Shown here piece by piece: positions 56,549 through 64,000 of a DNA stretch of 64,000 nt (its first letter is position 1; the number at the start of each line of letters is the position of its first letter). This DNA comes from Bin87 sp965220265 (GTDB taxonomy: Bacteria; Chloroflexota; Dehalococcoidia; Lucifugimonadales; UBA3495): NCBI GenBank assembly GCA_965220265.1, contig CBDCPM010000004.1, forward strand, positions 4,402,001 through 4,466,000, written 5' to 3'. The position numbers and the translations under genes were made by a program. The notes beneath the pieces are model-generated. The model had not been told where the DNA came from and did no database searches. It saw only the letters and a program-made list of their open reading frames with translations.

Positions 56549-57301
56549 TCAGCCGAAATAGCCCTGCCCGCCGTTCACGTGGATCGTTTGCCCCGTGATG
56601 AAACCGCCGTCGTCGGTGCACAGGAACGTGACCGTCGCCGCTATTTCGTCGGGCTTACCCTGTCGTCCCAGGGGAATACCCGAGGAGTCGGGAACCCTGC
56701 CGGCGTACCATTCCGGGTTGGCACGGCTGGTGTCGATGCTTCCCGGGGACACTACGTTGACGCGGATGTTGTTGCCGGCGAACTCGGAGGCCAGGCTGCG
56801 GGCCATACCCACCATTCCCATTTTGGCTGCGGAGACATGAGCGCGCTGGGGACCACCGCGAAAGGCCCCGTCACCGGTGAGGAATACAATCCTCCCGAAG
56901 TTGTTGTCCACCATCTGCGGGATCACGCCGTGGGTCGTGTAGAAGGAGCCATCCAGGACCACGCCACGAACGTATTCCCAGTCCTCTACCGTGAGTTCGG
57001 TGAAAGGCTTATGGGGGCGAATGGCGGCGTTGTTCACCAGGATGTCTATGCGCCCGAACGTGGACATGGCAGCATCGATCATTGCATCAACCTGGTCCTT
57101 CTGGGAAACGTCGGCGAGAACGGGCAGAGCCTTGACGCCCAGTTCCTCCACGGCCGCCGCGGTCGCCTCCGCTTCATCGCGGTTGCTGCGAGCGTTGACT
57201 ACAATGTTGGCTCCTTCCCCAGCCATCATCAACGCGGTGGCGCGGCCGATGTTGCGGCCCGAGCCGGTGATCAATGCTACCCTGCCGTCCAGTTTGCCCA
57301 T
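56549..57301 (-). CDS. SDR-family oxidoreductase lacking canonical catalytic Tyr/Ser
   Basis: 250 aa, normal SDR length. NAD(P) motif TGSGRNIGR (12-20), NNAA (90-93), ADV near 63 and Lys160 are present. At the YxxxK position the sequence is VSAAK (Val156), and the Ser 13 residues earlier is Gly/Asp in LTGDGAF; the Asn of the tetrad is Asp. So it binds cofactor but may not use the classical proton relay. Related FabG-like sequences with 'AHVSAAK' exist in this clade (general knowledge). Monocistronic. Confidence 0.85.
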   Translation of the reverse strand: MGKLDGRVALITGSGRNIGRATALMMAGEGANIVVNARSNRDEAEATAAAVEELGVKALPVLADVSQKDQVDAMIDAAMSTFGRIDILVNNAAIRPHKPFTELTVEDWEYVRGVVLDGSFYTTHGVIPQMVDNNFGRIVFLTGDGAFRGGPQRAHVSAAKMGMVGMARSLASEFAGNNIRVNVVSPGSIDTSRANPEWYAGRVPDSSGIPLGRQGKPDEIAATVTFLCTDDGGFITGQTIHVNGGQGYFG

Positions 57302-57406
57302 GTCTGCAAGTCTCCTGGTGAAATTTCCGCTAGTCGTCTAAGTTAGTGGGCGCGATTATAGCGCACCTGATGACGCGCAGCCGCGTTGAACTCTATACTT
57401 TCAATC

Positions 57407-59257
57407 ATGCGCTACGCACCGACCTGGTTCGTCCTTGCATTGATGGGGGTGATCGCCTCTGTCGGTTGCTTCTTTGGCGACGCGCCCGCGCCCAAATCTC
57501 CCGGCGTCGACCTGCAAGCAACCATTGACGCGGCCCTCGCAAGAGTTGCGGCCTCCCAGGAAACTGACGCCACACCCACGACGGTCCCGTCGCGCGATAC
57601 CGCCGCGCCCACCCAACAGCCTAGCAATGCTCCATCTCCTCAGGTTATTCCGGCCACTCCGATACAAACCCGGCCGTCAACAATGGCCGTGACACCCTCA
57701 GAATTCCGCCTGTCGGACGCGCGCAACTGGGATTATGCGGAACAGACTAATCCAGCCGTCGTGGCGCAGATACGCAGCATCGGCTGGATCGCCGACGGTT
57801 TACAAACCGTCGATGAATTCAATGCCGCAGAGCGCATGGTCAACCTCGGCATCAATGCGCCGGAGACCTTGAACGTAATGCTGGGCTCGCATGAATTGAG
57901 AACCGAACTGCGGCCTATGGATTCGCCGGCACTGCTCTCGCTGCAACGGATGGCGCAGGACAGGCCGGAGCGGCTGGCTCAACTCACGCGCGCAGCCTGG
58001 TTCCAGGACAGCCTGACCACCGCCGAAGCGGCGATTGTCGCCTTACTCTACGAGCGTTCCAGGTTCCGCTCTCCCGAGTTCGACGAGATAGTCGCAGACC
58101 CGGGAACGCTCAACGTGGAACTGGGCGCCACCACGAACCGCAACGGATCGATTGTCCCAATAGCGATAGTGCGCTCGGGTGCCGTGCCGCCCGGTTCTCC
58201 TGTCATGGGCGTGGCCCAAACCGCAGTATCGGTTTTCGAAAGCATGTTTGACGCGCCGTTCCCCACTCCGGCGATCGTCGTGCACGTCACCGATTACGTC
58301 ACCGGCGTGGCGGCGGGCACGAATTATCAAACCCACATCACATTGCTGCCTGAAATCGACGACAACTCCAAGCCTGAATTTGCTCCGCATGCTGTCTATC
58401 ACGAGATTGCCCACTATTTTCTGTACACGGAACCAAACTGGTTTGCCGAGGGTGGAGCCGATTTCGCGGCGACCTACGCCCGTCACCTCACTACTGGCGC
58501 TCCCATAGAATCGACCAACTATCCCTGCGACGGAGCGTCGACCCTCAGCGAACTGGAACTGCGGACACCCGACAACCCGCAGGACGCCCAGGCTGATCCA
58601 GGTTTGTGGCGATGCAACTATTACCTCGGCGAGCGGCTGCTGTTGGCTCTGTACCGTAAATTGGGCGAGGAACGATTCCTCCAGGGCTGGCGGGCGCTGT
58701 ATGCCGTGCTGGCTCGAGATCCGTCCTATCCATCGCAGCAAAAGTTTGCGGAAACCGATATCCGCGTGGAGTGGGTCCGAGCCGGCGGAATGACTATGCA
58801 GCCGGAACTGGAGCATATTTGGGACCAATGGTACCGGGGCCGGGCCAGCAGGGTGGCGCCAGGAGTGCCCGACCCATCGCCTGCAGACCCTAGCTTGCCC
58901 GGGATTGACGGGCGCATCGACCAGGCCTACATAGCCCTGACCACCGATGGCCCACCCGCGGACAGTTTTTCAGCCTCGGATGTGGACGGTTGGGTGTACC
59001 TGACCTTGAAGTACACCTACTCTCTATCTGGCGGCGCGCAAGAACTCACGCTGGAGTTGGCTGAGTATTTCGAAGACGGTTTTTCCAACGGGCGCCGCAC
59101 CGTGCGGGTCAATTTGCAACCCCAACATATCGGCGGCACTCAATGGCTGTCGGTGGGCCCAACGGCCCCGCTCCGTTGGGCTCCGGGTCGCTACTGGGTT
59201 TATGTGTACGAGGCAGGTCGCAAAGTCACCGAAGTTCAATTTGACGTCACGCCGTAG
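57407..59257 (+). CDS. Lipoprotein with HExxH metallopeptidase domain
   Basis: 616 aa from the ATG at 57407 (a TTG at 57386 is possible). Signal with lipobox ASVGC-FF, then a Pro/Thr-rich linker (about 45-95). HEIAHYF near 332 and 11 residues later NWFAEGGADF supply the two His and the downstream Glu of a gluzincin zinc site. The C-terminal domain (about 490-616) is a beta-sandwich that may bind substrate. Likely cell-surface peptidase; substrate unknown. Confidence 0.82.
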   Translation: MRYAPTWFVLALMGVIASVGCFFGDAPAPKSPGVDLQATIDAALARVAASQETDATPTTVPSRDTAAPTQQPSNAPSPQVIPATPIQTRPSTMAVTPSEFRLSDARNWDYAEQTNPAVVAQIRSIGWIADGLQTVDEFNAAERMVNLGINAPETLNVMLGSHELRTELRPMDSPALLSLQRMAQDRPERLAQLTRAAWFQDSLTTAEAAIVALLYERSRFRSPEFDEIVADPGTLNVELGATTNRNGSIVPIAIVRSGAVPPGSPVMGVAQTAVSVFESMFDAPFPTPAIVVHVTDYVTGVAAGTNYQTHITLLPEIDDNSKPEFAPHAVYHEIAHYFLYTEPNWFAEGGADFAATYARHLTTGAPIESTNYPCDGASTLSELELRTPDNPQDAQADPGLWRCNYYLGERLLLALYRKLGEERFLQGWRALYAVLARDPSYPSQQKFAETDIRVEWVRAGGMTMQPELEHIWDQWYRGRASRVAPGVPDPSPADPSLPGIDGRIDQAYIALTTDGPPADSFSASDVDGWVYLTLKYTYSLSGGAQELTLELAEYFEDGFSNGRRTVRVNLQPQHIGGTQWLSVGPTAPLRWAPGRYWVYVYEAGRKVTEVQFDVTP

Positions 59258-59311
59258 TCTCTCGGTGAGCGTTCGCGTACCTGAACCAACCCGAACAAGG
59301 AAGCGATCAGA

Positions 59312-60136
59312 ATGAACTACGAACGGCTGGGGTCATCAAGCGTGATGATCCCCGAGATTGGGTTGGGTACGTGGCGATACACCGGCGGACCCGAACCGCT
59401 GCGGCGCGGCGTCGAATTGGGCGCCAACCTGATCGACACCGCTGAGATGTACCGCACTGAAGCGGCAGTGGGCGGAGCCATAGCCAGGATTAGGGATAAG
59501 GTCATCGTTGCGACCAAGGTCCTGGGGAGCAACCTGCGCTACGATGAGGTGCTCAAGGCCGCCGACCGGAGCCTGCGATTGCTCGCGGTGGACAAGATCG
59601 ATCTCTACCAAATCCACTGGCCCAACCCCAGGGTTCCCATCGCTGAAACCATGCGGGCGATGGACCACCTGATAACCCACGGCCTGGTGGAGTACGTGGG
59701 CGTCAGCAATTTTTCAGTAGATGAGATGCAGGAAGCCCAGGCAGCGATGCCCAACGTGCCGATCGTTTCCAACCAGATCCTGTACAACTTGCGCCGCCGC
59801 AGCGCGGAGCGCGACGTGATCCCCTATTGCCGGCGCAATGACATCACGGTGATCGCATACTCGCCCCTGCACGAAGGGGCGCTGGTCGGCAACCGAGGAG
59901 GGCGTCTTCGTAGAGCGTTCGGCGGGAACCGAGACAACGAAGTCCTGGAGCAAATTGCCGGCGAGGTCGGGAAAACCGCAGCCCAGGTCGCGCTGAACTG
60001 GGTTGCGGACCAGGAAGGGATCATCGCCATCCCGAAGTCCAACAGCATTGAGCGGACGGAATCCAACTGTGCGGCGTCGGGTTGGAGCCTTACCGCGGAG
60101 CAGCGACAAGCCCTGGAGCGGGCTTTTCCGATCTAG
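59312..60136 (+). CDS. Aldo/keto reductase
   Basis: 274 aa. Catalytic tetrad in order: Asp in LIDTAEMY, Tyr in the same motif (AEMY), Lys in VATKVLG, His in LYQIHWPNP. NADPH site near the C-terminus IIAIPKSNS. (beta/alpha)8 barrel of usual length, soluble. AAGGAAGCG precedes the ATG. 116 bp before the next gene; same direction. Confidence 0.93.
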   Translation: MNYERLGSSSVMIPEIGLGTWRYTGGPEPLRRGVELGANLIDTAEMYRTEAAVGGAIARIRDKVIVATKVLGSNLRYDEVLKAADRSLRLLAVDKIDLYQIHWPNPRVPIAETMRAMDHLITHGLVEYVGVSNFSVDEMQEAQAAMPNVPIVSNQILYNLRRRSAERDVIPYCRRNDITVIAYSPLHEGALVGNRGGRLRRAFGGNRDNEVLEQIAGEVGKTAAQVALNWVADQEGIIAIPKSNSIERTESNCAASGWSLTAEQRQALERAFPI

Positions 60137-60251
60137 GCAGAACGGACCCTACGGTGGTCGACGCTGTGTCTGGCCTGTCCCCCGCTTTGGTATGGTACGC
60201 TTTGCGGCGCAACTGTAACGATTATCACTGCCAGACCGGAGGTGTATCCAA

Positions 60252-61139
60252 ATGTCTCTGCGTTCCGACCTGAAAAACCGATTGACCGCCGGAGAAACGA
60301 TAGTCGCGCCGGGCGCTTACGACCCGATGTCGGCGAGAGTGGTACAGTCATTAGGGTTCGATACCGTCTACGTCGGCGGCTACATGAGCGGGGCCCACCT
60401 GGCCGTAACTGAGCCACTGATGACACTGACCGAGCAGGTCGACGTTGCCGAACGGGTGGCGAAATCGGTTCCCCTGCCGGTGATCTGCGACGCCGGCGCC
60501 GGCTACGGCGACCCCGTACACACCATGCACACGGTGCGCACGTTCGAGCGGGCCAGCATCTGTGGCATCCACATCGAGGACCAAGTGTTCCCCAAGCGGG
60601 CCTCGTACCACGCTGGCCTGGAACACGTGATCCCCATGGACGAGTTCCTGGAAAAGATGCGCTACGCGCTGGAAGCCCGCAGCGACCCCGATTTCCTGAT
60701 CATCGGACGGACGGATTCCTTCACCGCTGTCGAGGGCGACATGGAGGATGCAATCAGACGGGGCAACGCCCTGCGCGACCTGGGGGTCGACGTCGTGATG
60801 CCTCGGGGGGTACGCCAGCGAGAAGACCTGGCAACCTACCGCGCCGGCGTGCCCGACGTGCCGTTGCTGGTCATCGCCGGTACCGATGACATCACCGTGG
60901 AGGAGTATGAGGAGTTGGGTTACAAGGTGATCATTTATGCCACAACCCCGGCTATCGCGGCGGTGCAAGGAATCCAACGAGCGTACACCAGTCTGCGGGA
61001 CACCGGCCACATCGGGATCGGCGCCGCGGAAGTAGCGGAACGTCGAGCCGAGGTGGAGGCACTGATCAGCCTGCCCGAGTACCAGGCGGTGGAAGCAGCC
61101 ACGACCGAGCGGGATTTCCAGGGCCGCGCGCGCCACTAA
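60252..61139 (+). CDS. Isocitrate lyase / PEP mutase superfamily protein
   Basis: 295 aa. GGAGG nine bases before the ATG. Barrel motifs GAYDPMSAR, VYVGGYM, CDAGAGYGDP, HIEDQVFPKRA, and GRTDSF. Mg-binding Asp/Glu are kept, but the KKCGH box of isocitrate and methylisocitrate lyases reads KRASYH, so the catalytic Cys is missing. More likely an oxaloacetate/dimethylmalate-type hydrolase or lyase than ICL. Confidence 0.9.
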   Translation: MSLRSDLKNRLTAGETIVAPGAYDPMSARVVQSLGFDTVYVGGYMSGAHLAVTEPLMTLTEQVDVAERVAKSVPLPVICDAGAGYGDPVHTMHTVRTFERASICGIHIEDQVFPKRASYHAGLEHVIPMDEFLEKMRYALEARSDPDFLIIGRTDSFTAVEGDMEDAIRRGNALRDLGVDVVMPRGVRQREDLATYRAGVPDVPLLVIAGTDDITVEEYEELGYKVIIYATTPAIAAVQGIQRAYTSLRDTGHIGIGAAEVAERRAEVEALISLPEYQAVEAATTERDFQGRARH

Positions 61140-61252
61140 CCTCCAGCGCGTTCACCACGCAACCAATGCCGCCCCGGATTGCTGATCGCGGCGGCAGGCT
61201 ATTCTAGGGCCGCGCAAGGGGCGGCGGACGGCAGCGAAATAGCCTGTCGGCG

Positions 61253-62776
61253 TCAGATCCCGTGACGCCAAACCATCCGGCCGCCCACGATAGTCGCCAC
61301 GGCACACACGGAGGGTAAATCCGCTGCCGATATCGCCAGCGGGTTGGGTTCCACCACCGCCAGGTCCGCCGGCATCCCCGGCGCGATGCGCCTTTTGTCG
61401 GAGTGCAGGTCGAGCGCCTCGGCTACCGACGTCACTCCGACCCCTCCGATATGAACTCCGCTGGCCGATTGACGAGTCACCGACGCCGCGATTGACGCCC
61501 ACGGATTCGGCTCAATGATCGGAGCGTCGGATCCCAGGGCTGTGGGGACTCCCCGTGAGGCCAACGCCCCCACCGGGTAGAGATGCGGCAACTGGTCGGC
61601 AGCGACGGTGCTACGGTACCGTTCACCGTCGTAGTGCAAAAACCCGGGATTGGCGACCACCACGGCGCCGCTTTGAGCCACCAACTCCAGAACGTCAGGA
61701 GAGCCCTCGCCGCAATGCTCGATGCGATCTTTGGGCCGGCTGCCGGTGCCGGATTTGACAGGCGGGGCATCCGTGATAGCCAGCGCGGAGGCGACCACAG
61801 CATCCCGCTCCACCGCGTGGATCGCAACCGGGAAGCCCAGTTCGTGAGCGTGGGCCACCATTTGGGCCAGTTGGTCCGGATGGGGACGTAGTTGTCCTGT
61901 CGAAGCGGTGAGCATGATTTTGGCGTGGCCAACGGACAGAAGACCCTCGTGAGAAGTGGAGCCGTGACCCAGGCCAGCTAACCGCATCTGCTCCAACCGG
62001 TCCCATCCGGCCATCATGGTCAACCGCAGCGGCAGCGTGCCGTCACCAGTCACCACCTCGAAATACCGCCAACGGTCCAGGCCGTTGTTCGGTCCGGCAT
62101 CCGTAGCCCCGGTTATTCCGTAGGCCAGCATCCGATTACCGAAACCCCGGAGGGCGTCCGCCATTGCCCCCGGGGGCGGGTCTTCGGATTCTCCCGCACG
62201 CTGACGCAGCCAGCCGGACATTTCCAGCAACAGGCCGGTCGGCTCTCCGTCGTCGCCTCTCACAATCGCACCTTCGGGAGGGTCCGGTGTCTGACGGTCG
62301 ATCCCGACCGACGCCAGCCCGCAGCTGTTGAGCACGCAGGCGTGTCCCGAGCGATGCTCCACCCGGACGGTCCGGACGGTGGAAACGCGGTCCAGGTCGT
62401 AACGGTTCAGATGCCGGCCCAGGCCTACTGGCGAGTCGTCGTAGCCGTAGCCGCGTATCCAATTGTCCTGTAGCGCCGCGGCCCGAAGGAGCGCCTCGAC
62501 AATCGTGCTGATATCTTGCATGGCGGCCGGCCGACAATCCACCCACAAGCTGGCGGCGGCGGAAGCCAACACGTGACAATGAGCGTCGACGATGCCTGGA
62601 ATCACGGCACGGCCAGCACAGTCCAAGATGGTCGTGCGCTTCGTCGCCAACCGTTGGATATCGGAATCGCTGCCCGTCGCCAGGACCTTGCCGCCGGCCA
62701 CGGCCAGAGCGGTGGGAGTGCCGGCGGCCGTGAGGACCCGCCCATTGACTAGGAATATGTCGGCAGAGGGAATCAT
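61253..62776 (-). CDS. YtcJ-like amidohydrolase
   Basis: 507 aa. N-terminal beta-sandwich with LVNGRVLTAAG; metal motif DAHCHVL near 66; later RIEHCGEGSPDV and GSDAPIIEPNPW (Asp) near 435; C-terminal ITPGMPADL-like closing motif GMPADLAVVEPNPL. This matches the YtcJ-type metal-dependent hydrolases that act on amides or cyclic ureas; substrate not predictable. Convergent with the gene on its right side of the operon boundary. Confidence 0.9.
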   Translation of the reverse strand: MIPSADIFLVNGRVLTAAGTPTALAVAGGKVLATGSDSDIQRLATKRTTILDCAGRAVIPGIVDAHCHVLASAAASLWVDCRPAAMQDISTIVEALLRAAALQDNWIRGYGYDDSPVGLGRHLNRYDLDRVSTVRTVRVEHRSGHACVLNSCGLASVGIDRQTPDPPEGAIVRGDDGEPTGLLLEMSGWLRQRAGESEDPPPGAMADALRGFGNRMLAYGITGATDAGPNNGLDRWRYFEVVTGDGTLPLRLTMMAGWDRLEQMRLAGLGHGSTSHEGLLSVGHAKIMLTASTGQLRPHPDQLAQMVAHAHELGFPVAIHAVERDAVVASALAITDAPPVKSGTGSRPKDRIEHCGEGSPDVLELVAQSGAVVVANPGFLHYDGERYRSTVAADQLPHLYPVGALASRGVPTALGSDAPIIEPNPWASIAASVTRQSASGVHIGGVGVTSVAEALDLHSDKRRIAPGMPADLAVVEPNPLAISAADLPSVCAVATIVGGRMVWRHGI

Positions 62777-62882
62777 ACGTGTTTCGGCTGCCAGAGAGTT
62801 CTAATGGATCGCGTGTTCACGGTGCTATAATCGCCCCCGACCAAGCCTGTAACCGCGACGAAGACCCATTGGGAGCAACATT

Positions 62883-63686
62883 ATGCCGGAACTGGAAATC
62901 ATCATGGGCGGATACTCCATGAACACCGACCAGACTCGGTTGGGGTTGTGCACCGTCACGCTGATTCGCGGCGAAGTGCTTTCCATTGTGGACGTGGCGC
63001 ACTTTGGTCGCCGAAACATGCTGGTCGATGAGCTGGCCGCACACGGTATTTCCACGGACGATATCGGGCGGGTGATCCTAACTCACGCGCATTGGGACCA
63101 CTCCCAGAATACCGATCTGTTCCCCAACGCGGAAATCGTAATCCACGCCGACGAATTGGAATACAGCCGCAACCCTCGAGTTGGAGACCTGGCCACCGCG
63201 CGATATTTCGCGGACACCCTGCTGAACCAGAACGTGAACGCGGTCAGCGGTGAAACCGAGCTGGAACCCGGCGTTCGTATCATCGAAACCCCGGGGCACA
63301 CCCGTGGGCACATCAGCGTAGTAGTAGAAACAGAAGCCGGCGCCGTATGTATCGGTGGCGACGCGATGTCCGACGCCGGGGCCATCGGTAGGGGCACGCC
63401 GGCCATCATTTTCTGGAGCGAGGCCGACGCAAGGGCCAGCATCCAGAAGATTGTCTCAGCGGCCAACACCATCTATCCCGGTCACGACCGGCCCTTCAGA
63501 TTGGAATCCAACGGCGACATCACCTACCTGGCCGATTCCCCCACCTTGGAGGTCAGCGGCGTGCTGCATTACGCCAGCGGAGCGGTTACGGTCAAATTGG
63601 GGCGGGCCGAGCATCCTGGCACCACCGTGATGCCCAGCGCCATCGACTACCAGGGCGGGGGACAGAGCCACCCCGGCCACTGCTGA
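62883..63686 (+). CDS. Metallo-beta-lactamase-fold hydrolase
   Basis: 267 aa. Signature THAHWDHSQN (HxHxDH) near 60-67, further His in ETPGHTRGH (about 138-145), Asp in IGGDAMSDAG and final His in YPGHDRPF. Binuclear zinc enzyme of the lactonase/glyoxalase-II-like type; soluble. Catabolic hydrolase in a chromosomal neighbourhood of small-molecule enzymes. Confidence 0.93.
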   Translation: MPELEIIMGGYSMNTDQTRLGLCTVTLIRGEVLSIVDVAHFGRRNMLVDELAAHGISTDDIGRVILTHAHWDHSQNTDLFPNAEIVIHADELEYSRNPRVGDLATARYFADTLLNQNVNAVSGETELEPGVRIIETPGHTRGHISVVVETEAGAVCIGGDAMSDAGAIGRGTPAIIFWSEADARASIQKIVSAANTIYPGHDRPFRLESNGDITYLADSPTLEVSGVLHYASGAVTVKLGRAEHPGTTVMPSAIDYQGGGQSHPGHC

Positions 63687-63767
63687 GAGAGCTATTCGGC
63701 CATCGCGCTTTAGCCGGACACCGCTTGGCTGACCGGACACCGCTTGGTCGAGAGGAGTCAGACGGTG

Positions 63768-64000
63768 ATGCAAGCGGTCATTTTCGACTGGGATCTGACC
63801 CTGTGGAACAGCTGGGGCATCCACCTTGGGTTGATGGAAAACACCGCGATGGAACTGGGCAGGGTTCCGCCCACCGCCGAAGCGGTCGCCGCCGAGTTTC
63901 ATCGCCCCTTTCACCAGCACCTCCTGTGGTTTTTCGGCAGCCATCCGGACGCCCAGGACGAGTTGGATGGCATCCTGCCCGTATACCTGAGCCATTACCA
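63768..64000 (+). CDS. HAD-family hydrolase, partial (runs off the right edge)
   Basis: At least 77 codons from ATG 63768 (AGGAG upstream; a GTG three bases earlier is possible). MQAVIFDWDLTLWNSW carries motif I DxDxT of haloacid dehalogenase/phosphatase proteins. The cap domain starts after it. Remaining motifs lie beyond the window. Confidence 0.85.
   Translation, partial: MQAVIFDWDLTLWNSWGIHLGLMENTAMELGRVPPTAEAVAAEFHRPFHQHLLWFFGSHPDAQDELDGILPVYLSHY

Overview
ORGANISM. GC-rich bacterial DNA with mostly good Shine-Dalgarno sites. The right end (55.5-64 kb) is ordinary chromosome: SDR oxidoreductase, HExxH lipoprotein, aldo/keto reductase, isocitrate-lyase/PEP-mutase-like lyase, YtcJ-like amidohydrolase, metallo-beta-lactamase hydrolase, HAD hydrolase. 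Together with long secreted beta-sandwich and collagen-like proteins this suggests an environmental Chloroflexota (SAR202/Dehalococcoidia type). That assignment is an inference; no rRNA or other marker gene is present. Everything left of about 55.45 kb looks accessory.

LAYOUT. (1) 1-16.0 kb: one tightly packed minus-strand operon of about 17 genes, read from 16.0 kb toward 1. It holds a small candidate regulator, a HerA/FtsK/Zot-type P-loop ATPase, several membrane proteins, two large secreted proteins with C-terminal membrane anchors (671 and 1025 aa; the latter has propeller-like, cadherin-like and FN3 repeats), a very basic small protein, a lipoprotein-like protein, a zinc-ribbon protein and a Gly/Asn/Gln-rich protein of more than 880 aa that runs off the left edge. 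It looks like the morphogenesis module of an unrecognised tailless virus or a related secretion/packaging element. (2) 16.1-18.3 kb: small membrane-peptide genes on both strands between two 150-bp repeats with strong terminators. (3) 18.4-50.3 kb: an array of one- or two-gene modules separated by two families of short palindromic sites. S-sites are TGCAACAAAAT-N5-ATTTTGTTGCA and half-site variants. P-sites are ATGGCAGACTT-N7-AAGTCTGCCAT. Minimal tyrosine recombinases (about 183-209 aa, no N-terminal core-binding domain) sit directly beside both families. Cargo includes a single-chain type IIG/ISP-like restriction-modification enzyme, a proteasome-like Ntn hydrolase, DUF1643, DUF429 and DUF805 proteins, a cysteine-peptidase-like protein and lipoproteins. 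Embedded in it is a surface-protein block (30.6-36.9 kb). Three IS1380-type insertion sequences and one internally deleted relative have inserted here. (4) 50.3-55.45 kb: small accessory genes, a MarR regulator and a full-length integrase next to a tRNA 3'-end-like sequence with a terminator, the probable right boundary of the accessory region. (5) 55.5-64 kb: chromosomal catabolic genes.

HOW IT WORKS TOGETHER (inference). The left operon would build and fill an envelope- or membrane-associated particle or channel, the ATPase moving DNA and the anchored spikes making outside contact. The middle region resembles pdif modules or gene cassettes: short palindromes with 11-bp arms flank single genes and dedicated small recombinases lie in the array. 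The alternative, that the palindromes are operators of a regulon, is not excluded.
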